DNA of 64,000 nucleotides, taken from positions 184,490-248,489 of the forward strand of contig NZ_AJYQ02000137.1 in NCBI RefSeq assembly GCF_000287055.2, read 5' to 3'. The position numbers were made by a program, and so were the translations under genes. This document shows, piece after piece, positions 33,320 through 41,260 of this stretch. Below the pieces are notes generated by a model. The model was not told where the DNA came from. It made no database searches and saw nothing but the letters and a program-made list of their open reading frames with translations. Positions within the stretch are counted from its first letter, which is position 1, and every line of letters begins with the position of its first letter. This stretch comes from Vibrio genomosp. F10 str. ZF-129. GTDB taxonomy: Bacteria > Pseudomonadota > Gammaproteobacteria > Enterobacterales > Vibrionaceae.

Positions 33320-33348
33320 TTAATGGTGCCATATATTGACACCATTAA
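33320..33348. promoter_or_regulatory. Candidate operator of the WYL regulator
   Basis: TTAATGGTG (33320-33328) and CACCATTAA (33340-33348) form perfect nine-base arms with an 11-base spacer, 18 bases before the regulator start. It lies in the gap between the divergent regulator and epoxide hydrolase genes. Confidence 0.6.
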
Positions 33349-33365
33349 CTGGAGCCCATTTATAA

Positions 33366-34085
33366 ATGAATGTTCGTCAACGACAAGACGCAATCGTGCG
33401 CAGCCTTCGCCGTAATGGCACATCGACGGTCGCCGATTTAATGGAAGAAGTGGGTACATCTCGGCGTACAGTGCTACGTGATATCTGCGCACTGCGCGAT
33501 GAAGGCTTCATTATTCATTCTGAACCTGGACGGGGAGGGGGCCTTCAACTTGATCCTCGCTCTATTCAAACCACAGTACGCCTTTCAGTTGCAGAGGTTT
33601 TTGCACTTCTCATTAGTGTTGCTTCGATGTATGCGACTGGAGGTATTCCATTTTCAGGTCTCGCCGATGTTGGGCTTGCTAAAATAGAAAAAGCCTTGCC
33701 TTCAGACAAGTTACGTGACTTACGCCGTCTACTAGATTGTTTGTATGTTGCGAAACTTGCACCGCAGGTGGACATCACTGATATGGGACAAATGGATCCC
33801 ACATTGTTGCCAGCTTTCGAGACAGCTTTTCTGAAAAAACGGCACCTGCGTTTTCAATACCGAGACGCAAAAGGGGCGGTAACCAATAGACTTGTTGAAC
33901 CTCAAGCTATGCTGATTTTGCCACCACTATGGTATTTAGTCGCATGGGATTCTACCCGTAAGGATTTCCGTCATTTTCGAATGGATCGGATCAGTCAGCC
34001 TGAATTCATCGAAGGCACAACATTTCTTCGACGACATGTGTCGTTTGAAGATCACGTTTCTCCAATTCGTAATCTAGCTCGTTGA
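33366..34085 (+). CDS. HTH/WYL-domain transcriptional regulator (YafY type)
   Basis: The 239-residue protein has a DeoR-like winged helix (RQRQDAIVRSLRRNGTSTVADLMEEVGTSRRTVLRDICALRDEGF) followed by GRGGGLQL. The WYL domain carries the name-giving residues in LWYLVAWD and the Arg-rich FRHFRMDRI. WYL domains bind small ligands or nucleic acids. It most likely represses the divergent epoxide hydrolase through the inverted repeat in front of it. Confidence 0.9.
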   Translation: MNVRQRQDAIVRSLRRNGTSTVADLMEEVGTSRRTVLRDICALRDEGFIIHSEPGRGGGLQLDPRSIQTTVRLSVAEVFALLISVASMYATGGIPFSGLADVGLAKIEKALPSDKLRDLRRLLDCLYVAKLAPQVDITDMGQMDPTLLPAFETAFLKKRHLRFQYRDAKGAVTNRLVEPQAMLILPPLWYLVAWDSTRKDFRHFRMDRISQPEFIEGTTFLRRHVSFEDHVSPIRNLAR

Positions 34086-34281
34086 TTATTATGTATTTTG
34101 TGTATTCATTCGTTTCGATACGTTAATGTTAAATGAGTAATTCGTATTGATGATATGAATTTAAATAAAATATAATTATCATATTTATAATGTATGATAA
34201 TTTTTATTAATATTTTCCTTTGCTTATACTCTCTTCATCGAAACAAGGTATGACACAAATTCTTAGAGATTGGAGCAAATT

Positions 34282-34767
34282 ATGAAAATGAATCACGTAG
34301 GTATTATGGTTGGCGATATGGACAAAGCGGTTGAGTTTTACACCAAAGCGCTGGGTCTAAAAATAGTGATGAATAACACCAAAGTTATCGAAGAGCGCGA
34401 AACAGCGATTGGTCGTATGTGTATTGCTGTTTTCGGTGAAGGCTTTAAAGGTTTTAACATCGCACACCTGGTTACCTCTGATGGTATTGGTGTCGAAATG
34501 TTTGAGATGAAAGAACGTCAAGAACGCCATGAAGTGGATTTCTCTCGTCTTGGTATCTTCCATTTTTGTCTGCAAACTGATGACTTTGAAGGTGTGATTG
34601 AGCGCACTGAACAATATGGCGGTAAGGTTCGCATGGATATTATGCGCTACCACCCAGAAGATGACAGCAAGACTGCACAAATGGTTTACCTAGAAGACCC
34701 GTTTGGTAATTTGTTTGAGCTCTACTCGCACACCTACGAAGAGACTTACGCGTCAGATTACGAGTAA
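34282..34767 (+). CDS. VOC-superfamily (glyoxalase-fold) protein
   Basis: The protein has 161 residues from the ATG at 34282, with GGAG six bases upstream. It shows the two-module VOC pattern: NHVGIMVGDMDKAVEFYTKALGLKIV, then FHFCLQTDDFEGVIERTEQYGG and VYLEDPFGNLFELYSH. Metal-ligand candidates are the first His (NHVGI), Glu in VEMFEM, His in IFHFC and Glu in LFELY. The reaction (lyase, dioxygenase or epimerase) cannot be chosen from sequence. It has its own strong terminator. Confidence 0.88.
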   Translation: MKMNHVGIMVGDMDKAVEFYTKALGLKIVMNNTKVIEERETAIGRMCIAVFGEGFKGFNIAHLVTSDGIGVEMFEMKERQERHEVDFSRLGIFHFCLQTDDFEGVIERTEQYGGKVRMDIMRYHPEDDSKTAQMVYLEDPFGNLFELYSHTYEETYASDYE

Positions 34768-34791
34768 TATCTTGGGTTATAAGAATTGATT

Positions 34792-34822
34792 AAAAAGGAC
34801 TGGCCACTAGCCAGTCCTTTTT
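34792..34822 (+). terminator. Terminator after the VOC gene
   Basis: AAAAAGGACTGGC (34792-34804) pairs perfectly with GCCAGTCCTTTTT (34810-34822) around a five-base loop. Confidence 0.92.
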
Positions 34823-34950
34823 GCGTTGTGAACATTTAAAAACTTGGACAAAAGCCAGTGAGGTCCATTTTTTAGTTTGGTTCAATCTTCTTTAATCCAG
34901 ACTCGTTTATGAGTCAACATATAGGGCTGAAAATCATCGCAAAAAATGAT

Positions 34951-35634
34951 CTACAGTTCATCATGGCACTGTTTTTCCGTCGGTATCTTAGGGGGATTGG
35001 TTTTATCTGGGACCCAATTGTAGTCATGTTTCTCAGTATGTTCATGCCATAACCCCCAAGCTCTAAGTGTGCTTTCGACATAATCCAAAGTATCAATACT
35101 TGGAGTATAATGACCAGACCGGACAGAAACCCAAACTATTTTTCCATACTTTATCTCGAGTGCCCCTGCTGACCAAACTTTACCTGGATAGTAATCATTC
35201 GATCCATACGATATTTGAGTATGGCGGACAAACATATGATGCGGCTCGTCTTCATTAGCAGGATTCCCTTCATAGGAGTAGCGTGTACTTCCATCACTAA
35301 AATACCCTTTGTCATCAGGCCTATCTGCACGACGAATAATAAACTCATTACCGTGACTATCATTACCACCAAATAAATACACATATATATATAGGCCGTC
35401 ATCATCAGACGATAAATCCACTCTATCATAAAGGGTTTTCATGTATCCTGTTTGTGATTTTTTTATAGCATCTGTTGACATTGGTAGTTGATATTTCTTA
35501 TCTACATCTCTAACAACGTTTGGATTTGGTCGAGTTAATGTCCAACCATTTCTATCTGGCTCTTCAGCAGAAACAATAAAAGATATAAATAAGTTATAAG
35601 AAAGAACTAATAATACAATCCATTTAAATGTCAT
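34951..35634 (-). CDS. Secreted protein with SGHY-type effector-like motif
   Basis: The 227-residue precursor has a signal peptide (WIVLLVLSYNLFISFIVSA, cleavage near residue 23). The central part is rich in Asp, Tyr and Ser. Residues about 136-178 show FVRHTQISYG, then GKVWSAGALEIKYGKIVWVSV and RSGHYTPS, close to the pattern HSSFLAGG...AAGE...G...SGHYxP shared by plant IQM proteins and several bacterial effector-like proteins. It follows the large FBA-domain protein by 14 bases in an AT-rich two-gene operon, so both are probably exported together. Catalytic function is unknown; the SGHY His is a candidate active residue. Confidence 0.6.
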   Translation of the reverse strand: MTFKWIVLLVLSYNLFISFIVSAEEPDRNGWTLTRPNPNVVRDVDKKYQLPMSTDAIKKSQTGYMKTLYDRVDLSSDDDGLYIYVYLFGGNDSHGNEFIIRRADRPDDKGYFSDGSTRYSYEGNPANEDEPHHMFVRHTQISYGSNDYYPGKVWSAGALEIKYGKIVWVSVRSGHYTPSIDTLDYVESTLRAWGLWHEHTEKHDYNWVPDKTNPPKIPTEKQCHDEL

Positions 35635-35648
35635 TATATATACCTCAG

Positions 35649-37424
35649 TTATTCAGGTGCTTCACACCAAGAAGATGAAAAATTAGTATCATTTTTACTG
35701 TGTACTTTATAGGAAGGATAATCCTCTGAATGTCTGATAACTGATGTCGCTATAATGGCTGCATCAATTGCTACTGCTCCAGCACATAAACCACCAGAGC
35801 TGAGGGCTATAGATGCTGGATTACAACCTAGAAGAGCAACTGCTGATAATTCAAGAGCTTCAAAAAGGTGAGAGAAAAAAGAAGACCTCTGATGGATTGT
35901 TGAGCGGTTCGTCACTGGTATAGAGTCATGTGATAAAAACAATTGGAGTTTATTTTTATCACCAGGATGTATACTGACAATACCTATGTAAGGATCTTTC
36001 ATTATAACGCCATAATAATCATCAGAATACTCAAGACTTTTACCACTCTCTCGCCATTTAATGTAACGTAATTTACTCCCATCATAATCTTCAAATACAT
36101 TAGCTAATGCATCTTCATACTGGTCGCTACTTGTTGAATTTGTTTGGTTTTTTAGTACTCCAGAATCCCATGATTTAAAAACTCTAAAATTTTCGTCAAA
36201 AAGAGCTATTTCTAGTCGGAAAAAATCTGGATGCCAATTTTTTCCATATCGACTAGAAAATATAATAGGAGGTTTTATTTCCAATTCTTCCTTAGAATAG
36301 CCTAAAGAATAGAGATCTATAAATTGTTCCCTTGTAGCCCAATTACTAGAGGTTTTAAAAGAACTTCCTTCAATCCCACTTTTTACGATGAATTTCCCAT
36401 TAGTCTTCCAAGATTTTAATTTGTCGGGACTATTTAGTATGTTAGGTGGCATTATAAATAATACTTGATCTTCTAATCGACCTCGAGTTCCAGAGTGTTG
36501 CCATTTTATAAATCTTAATCCGGCTCCATAATGAGTGATTTTTGAAGAAATTTGATCTTTAACGTTTGCATCACTATTGTGGTTCTTATGACCACTTCTC
36601 CACTGTTTAATGACATTAAGATCTTTATCGAGCAATGTTATGTTTAAACTATATTTTCCAGAATGTTCAAGGTTTGAAAATTGTTCAGAAAATACAATGG
36701 GTGGTTGTTGGTCCAAAACTCTTGGAGAAAAACCATTTTCAACTAGATCAATAACTTGCTCTTTACTATGCCAACTATCACTGTTTATATGAAAGCCACT
36801 ATCCTTACCATCAATGATGGCATTCCAATGCTTTCCAGTGGTTTTCCATCTAGATAAATTGCCCTCCGAAGCATTTGAGTTTTTTATGAGATTAATTAAA
36901 TATGGGTTTGTTAGATGAGAATAATGTTGCTCGTCATAATTATCATTTACTGCTACCTCTGAGATTTCGAGAAATCGACCGTACTTTGATATTTTAATAA
37001 AATAAATGGCCCCGTAAGGAAGGTCGTTAAAATCGTAATTATATTCGAAAACTGTGGATTTTGATTCAATGACTCTTGTATCTATTTCTTGATTGGAACT
37101 ATCTAGCAAAGAAATGACAGCACTATTAACTCTATTGGGATTTTTTGTATGTATACTGACAGTAAGGTCAGAACTGTTATTATTAGGGATTTTAGCCATC
37201 CACCAAGGGGAAGTATCTTTTCTACCAGTAATAAATTTTGAATCATAATTATTATCTATAACGTTAGATGGTTTATAGTTACCATTGTAAGAACTACTTG
37301 TTGCATCATATAGCTTCATCGTTGCGTAAGACGAAGAAGCAAATGAAAGCAATAAAAATATCAAACCAAACTTATAAATAACGTTAAGAGTTATTTTCAT
37401 GCTACTATTATTTATATTAATCAT
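35649..37424 (-). CDS. Secreted multidomain lectin-like protein: discoidin-type plus two FBA-type domains
   Basis: The 591-residue precursor starts at the ATG at 37424 (TAGGA six bases upstream). Its signal peptide ends near residue 34 (FLLLSFASSSYA). Residues about 36-160 look like an F5/8C or F-lectin sandwich (NVIDNNYDSKF, DTSPWWMAKIP). Two repeats follow (about 176-328 and 329-484). Each has the F-box-associated pattern: NLIKN/NILNS start, WKTTGKHW, HSKEQVIDLVENGFS or ATREQFIDLYSLGYS, QPPIVFSEQFS or KPPIIFSSRYG, strands, then YGAGLRFIKWQHSG or KLRYIKWRESG. In eukaryotes FBA domains bind N-glycans. The C-terminus has a glycine/alanine-rich hydrophobic segment (about 520-563) that could insert into membrane. 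A glycan-targeting toxin or adhesin is inferred. Confidence 0.7.
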   Translation of the reverse strand: MININNSSMKITLNVIYKFGLIFLLLSFASSSYATMKLYDATSSSYNGNYKPSNVIDNNYDSKFITGRKDTSPWWMAKIPNNNSSDLTVSIHTKNPNRVNSAVISLLDSSNQEIDTRVIESKSTVFEYNYDFNDLPYGAIYFIKISKYGRFLEISEVAVNDNYDEQHYSHLTNPYLINLIKNSNASEGNLSRWKTTGKHWNAIIDGKDSGFHINSDSWHSKEQVIDLVENGFSPRVLDQQPPIVFSEQFSNLEHSGKYSLNITLLDKDLNVIKQWRSGHKNHNSDANVKDQISSKITHYGAGLRFIKWQHSGTRGRLEDQVLFIMPPNILNSPDKLKSWKTNGKFIVKSGIEGSSFKTSSNWATREQFIDLYSLGYSKEELEIKPPIIFSSRYGKNWHPDFFRLEIALFDENFRVFKSWDSGVLKNQTNSTSSDQYEDALANVFEDYDGSKLRYIKWRESGKSLEYSDDYYGVIMKDPYIGIVSIHPGDKNKLQLFLSHDSIPVTNRSTIHQRSSFFSHLFEALELSAVALLGCNPASIALSSGGLCAGAVAIDAAIIATSVIRHSEDYPSYKVHSKNDTNFSSSWCEAPE

Positions 37425-37875
37425 AAATGGTCCTAGGTTTTATATTGGAATGTATAAATTACCCACTAAAAATAATTAACCTGGTGTGAATGATATTAAT
37501 ATTAGATATTTTAATAATAACTTAACGGTAACGATATCGTTATGTTAGAAATAATAAGGCGATAAGTATGAGGTATCCCGGATAGATTTATAACACTAGT
37601 AATGAAAATAAACATGTATAAATATAAATTTTAGATGGTTTAGTTCAGAATATATTCTGTAACATGTAGAGGTTTACTTATTCTCTTGAACGAAAACGAA
37701 ATATTTTTAGCGTACATGATATTGTTATGTTCCCTAATAGGAAATGTCATATTTTCTCACTAAGCAGATAAATTTCAATGGGACACGAATGTTAATAGGA
37801 CATAAGTTGGCATCAATAGGAATATACTCATTTCTCAGCGGGATATAGGGATAGACGACGATACAGGAGAAACTT
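37425..37875. other. AT-rich intergenic stretch between the secreted-protein operon and alkC
   Basis: About 450 bases contain no gene or RNA that I can support. The sequence is notably AT-rich and probably carries the divergent promoters. AACGATATCGTT (around 37530-37541) is a perfect 12-base palindrome. Confidence 0.5.
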
Positions 37876-37968
37876 ATGTTAGCGATGTTCTCAAGCGGTG
37901 GAAGCGTTTTTTCCTTAGAAAATCATGTGACTAATATTCAACAACTAGGATCTCATTTATATGCCTGA
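37876..37968 (+). CDS. Possible 30-residue leader peptide ahead of alkC
   Basis: The ORF reads MLAMFSSGGSVFSLENH and continues to a TGA that overlaps the alkC start by eight bases. It has an excellent ribosome site (AGGAG six bases upstream), whereas the alkC ATG at 37961 has none. This suggests that alkC is translated by coupling to this short ORF. No sequence family is recognised. Confidence 0.45.
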   Translation: MLAMFSSGGSVFSLENHVTNIQQLGSHLYA

Positions 37969-39106
37969 AGCTTTCAAAAATATTTTTAATCCTCAACTGG
38001 TAGAAAACCTCGCTTGTCAGCTAAAACAAGTTGATAACCAGTTCGATGACAGTGCGTTCGTTGCAGCGGTTAACAGCCAACTGGAAAGTCTGGAGCTAAA
38101 ACAGCGTAGTGACCTCATATGTCATCAGCTAAGCAACTACTTACCTAAGGACTTCGAGCGCAGCAGTGAAATTCTGCACCGAGTGCTGGGTGAGCGAATT
38201 GATGCTCAGGCACCTGATGCCACCATTTCGAAACCAAGTACACAACGTGGTGTGAATGGCTGGGCGATCATGCCGCTGGCGGATTATGTCTCGCGTCATG
38301 GTATGCAGCATTTCGACTTGTCAATGAAGTTACTGAAAGAGATGACTAAACGCTCAAGTTCAGAGTTTGCCATTCGACCATTTTTGGATGAACAGCCGGA
38401 TCAAACAATGCTGGTGGTTCATCAGTGGGCCTTGGATGAAGACGAGCATGTACGTCGTCTGGCTAGTGAAGGCTCAAGGCCGCGCTTGCCCTGGGGAATG
38501 CGCCTTAACAAGTTTGTTAAAGACCCTCAGGCGTTGTTACCGTTACTGGAAAAACTCAAAGATGATCCAAGCGAATACGTTCGTCGATCAGTGGCTAACA
38601 ACCTGAATGATATCAGTAAAGATCACCCTGATTTAGTGGCGCAAGTTGTCGGAGGCTGGTTGATTGGTGCCAGCCAAGAGCGAAAAAAATTGATCAAGCA
38701 TGCTTGCCGTAGTTTGATAAAATCAGGACACCCGGCCACGTTACAAGCGTTGGGGTATGGCGATGTAGAATTGGATGAGTGTTTACTCGATATTTCCGCG
38801 CCAAAGCTCATGTATGGTGGCTCAATCCAACTGAGTGCAACGATTAAATCGACAATGAAACACGTTAAACCGTTGATGATCGACTACATTGTTCACCATC
38901 AGAAAGCGAACGGCACTACGTCACCTAAGGTATTTAAATGGCGTGTTGTCGATATAGAACCTGGTAACAGACTGACAATAAAGAAAAAGCATACAATAAA
39001 ACCAATTACTACCCGGGTCTATTACTCAGGAATACATAAGGTCGAATTGCAGGTGAACGGTAAGGTAGTGGCACAGAATGAATTTGAATTAGTAATGTCA
39101 TGCTGA
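37961..39106 (+). CDS. alkC: AlkC-type DNA alkylation-repair glycosylase with C-terminal Ig-like domain
   Basis: The 381-residue protein is built of HEAT-like repeats as in AlkC/AlkD glycosylases. Family blocks are EAFKNIFNPQLVENLA, ADYVSRHGMQHFDLSMKLLKEMTKRSSSEFAIRPFL, DEHVRRLASEGSRPRLPWGMRL and DPSEYVRRSVANNLNDISKDHPDLV. Residues about 275-381 form an added beta-rich Ig-like domain (DISAPKLMYGGSIQLSATI), as in longer AlkC members. The enzyme removes alkylated purines such as 3-methyladenine without base flipping. A short upstream ORF overlaps its start, hinting at translational coupling. Confidence 0.88.
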   Translation: MPEAFKNIFNPQLVENLACQLKQVDNQFDDSAFVAAVNSQLESLELKQRSDLICHQLSNYLPKDFERSSEILHRVLGERIDAQAPDATISKPSTQRGVNGWAIMPLADYVSRHGMQHFDLSMKLLKEMTKRSSSEFAIRPFLDEQPDQTMLVVHQWALDEDEHVRRLASEGSRPRLPWGMRLNKFVKDPQALLPLLEKLKDDPSEYVRRSVANNLNDISKDHPDLVAQVVGGWLIGASQERKKLIKHACRSLIKSGHPATLQALGYGDVELDECLLDISAPKLMYGGSIQLSATIKSTMKHVKPLMIDYIVHHQKANGTTSPKVFKWRVVDIEPGNRLTIKKKHTIKPITTRVYYSGIHKVELQVNGKVVAQNEFELVMSC

Positions 39107-39205
39107 GGGTGAAAAATTCTTGCTCTTAATTAGTTAGAACCATCACAGTATGTAGGCACCGCACCTCGATATATTCTTCCAGTGTATTAAAGGAAAAGTG
39201 TATTA

Positions 39206-40330
39206 ATGGAGGATGCAAAAACAATGAATCTTGAGCAACAACGACAAACCGTCCAGTTAGAGTTTGTGAACAGCAAACAAAACCTAAAACTTGGTGATCT
39301 TAATGCTATTCCACTGACTTTAGACCAGCTGAAAAAAACAACCTCTCAAAGCCCTTACGTTGTAGAAACATTCAAATCAGGGTTAACTGCGATTGTGTAT
39401 CATATAAGAATTGAGGGTAAAGATTGGACGCTAAAGACTAAGCGGTCGGAAAGTTTAGTACAGAATATCGATGGGCAAACTTCTTTCCTAAATGAAGTTC
39501 AAAGAAGAATTGACCTTTCAGCCTTGAAGCAATCCAACCCTGAAGATTTCCAACACATAGTGGAAACTCAATACGCTTCATTTCAAGACGGCATCATTCT
39601 TTCGCCATGGATTGACGGCGCACCATTACAGCGCCTTGATAAATCCGTGTTTGACCAAATCTTTAACACGGTTATTCATTTAGAACTCCGTGGCCTTTTT
39701 GAGTGGGATTTCTGTCCTGGCAATATTTTGCAATCAGACAGCGCTAGAATTAAGTTGTTTGATTTCGGGTACATGTACCGATTTGACCCAAAAATTCATT
39801 TCAATAGTAACGGAGTAGACACGCCAATCTTTCATGGTGTAGAACGATTTGAAACTCGCTTCTTCTTTGACTATTTATTAAAAAACCCGCTTCAGCTGTC
39901 TGAAGCTGAGAAGTTTGATCTTTACAAGCTAGAGAAACACTGTGCTCTTTTGGCCTACCAAAACAAGCTTAAACAACTAAAATTGCTTGGTGCTAGTGCT
40001 CACGTTATTGAGCATCAAACGGCCATCAACAATAACTGGGAATTGGCGATCCAGAGTGCAGAAGCACTGCAAGATCTTTTTATTCAGGAAAGCTTTCGAT
40101 CTAATCTTCTGGATCTTCTGGATGATATTCATGGAAAATCGTGCTCTTCCTACACAATCCAAAAATCTGATTTAGTACTCGATATGCTCACCAATAATTT
40201 TGAAAAACTTAAGAGTAACGATGGTTTCTTCTTTGGTGATGAACATCTTGATAAGCAACAGTTGTTGGTAAAGTACCAAGAGTTAAAGCAAAAAGCGTTA
40301 GATTATCAATTAATTGGAAGTACAGCGTAG
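39206..40330 (+). CDS. Orphan protein-kinase-like phosphotransferase
   Basis: The 374-residue protein has a divergent kinase fold. The N-lobe strand IEGKDWTLKTKRS has a possible nucleotide Lys, followed by a helix Glu in FLNEVQRRIDL. GIILSPWIDGAPL forms the hinge. EWDFCPGNIL stands in for the catalytic loop (Asp and Asn retained), and IKLFDFGYMYRF is the DFG metal site. The C-terminal third is helical. The first ATG has AAGGA ten bases upstream. It stands alone between alkC and the dioxygenase gene. Substrate could be a small molecule or protein; no family name is certain. Confidence 0.7.
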   Translation: MEDAKTMNLEQQRQTVQLEFVNSKQNLKLGDLNAIPLTLDQLKKTTSQSPYVVETFKSGLTAIVYHIRIEGKDWTLKTKRSESLVQNIDGQTSFLNEVQRRIDLSALKQSNPEDFQHIVETQYASFQDGIILSPWIDGAPLQRLDKSVFDQIFNTVIHLELRGLFEWDFCPGNILQSDSARIKLFDFGYMYRFDPKIHFNSNGVDTPIFHGVERFETRFFFDYLLKNPLQLSEAEKFDLYKLEKHCALLAYQNKLKQLKLLGASAHVIEHQTAINNNWELAIQSAEALQDLFIQESFRSNLLDLLDDIHGKSCSSYTIQKSDLVLDMLTNNFEKLKSNDGFFFGDEHLDKQQLLVKYQELKQKALDYQLIGSTA

Positions 40331-40621
40331 TAACGACAAAATGAGCGTTGACCTAGATTGAATTTGCTTTCTCATTTTAACTGTTAGTTTCCATACAAAA
40401 CCTCATGATGATTTTGCAAAATGGTTTTTATTCAGTCATATGAACTTAACAATTCAATAATTATGGTCTTTAATTCCTATTATTGATTGTTTTGGGTTTT
40501 AATTCTGGAATATATGTGCGTATTTGGTTTTATGTATTGATAATATATTAATAGGCGAGATAATAAGCTTGTTGTTAATTTATTGTTAACCATTTGGTCG
40601 TAAGCCAAATAAGGACAAGTC

Positions 40622-41260
40622 ATGGAAATGGAAAATAAAATTCTCATCGATGCTTTTCAAACCCCGAATGAAGTCGCACCGACACTTTGTCCGTACTTTG
40701 ATGATTTACCCGTTGATAAGTATGTCGACAGTGATCATCGCTTCCGCTCATATGCGCGGTTTAAAGCGAATAAAGAAGGAGTCGAGAGATTACCTCACTG
40801 CACCTTTAATCAGTCATCGGAATTTAACCGTCTTGTTGGTGATGTAGAGCGAGATTTCGCAGAGATGGATCACGACATGGTGAACACTGTGTATTTCCAA
40901 CATTTACTCAAATCGTTTATGCAAAAAACAGGGACTGACAAAGACAGCTCTGTGGTTGAGGTTCATCAAATTCGAGTGACTTGCGATTCCGATGCCACCA
41001 GTTCTCCAGCTCCTGAAGGTATTCATCAAGATGGTTATCGTTTTGTCGGTATTTTTTGTGTTCAGCGCAAAAATATAACCGGGGGATTTACCAAGATTTA
41101 TATGTCCCCTGTGGAACAGCACGCTCATTTAAATACTATTTTAGAAGAGAATCAGTTCGTTATTTTGAACGATTCTCGATTTTTCCACTATATTTCCGAA
41201 ACTCTGTCGAGTGAAGCGGGCAAAAAAGGGGTTCGTGATGTCTTCGTATTTACCGCTTAA
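40622..41260 (+). CDS. 2OG-Fe(II) dioxygenase family protein (amino-acid hydroxylase type)
   Basis: The 212-residue protein has AAGGAC before the ATG at 40622. It shows the jelly-roll core with the iron motif EGIHQDGYRFVG (His-x-Asp) and the second His in DSRFFHYISE, plus EVHQIRVTCD upstream. The layout matches the 2OG-Fe dioxygenase family that includes bacterial free amino-acid hydroxylases such as isoleucine dioxygenase. It overlaps the following aminotransferase gene by 23 bases, so the pair is co-translated. A hydroxylated amino-acid product processed by the PLP enzyme is a reasonable inference. Confidence 0.85.
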   Translation: MEMENKILIDAFQTPNEVAPTLCPYFDDLPVDKYVDSDHRFRSYARFKANKEGVERLPHCTFNQSSEFNRLVGDVERDFAEMDHDMVNTVYFQHLLKSFMQKTGTDKDSSVVEVHQIRVTCDSDATSSPAPEGIHQDGYRFVGIFCVQRKNITGGFTKIYMSPVEQHAHLNTILEENQFVILNDSRFFHYISETLSSEAGKKGVRDVFVFTA

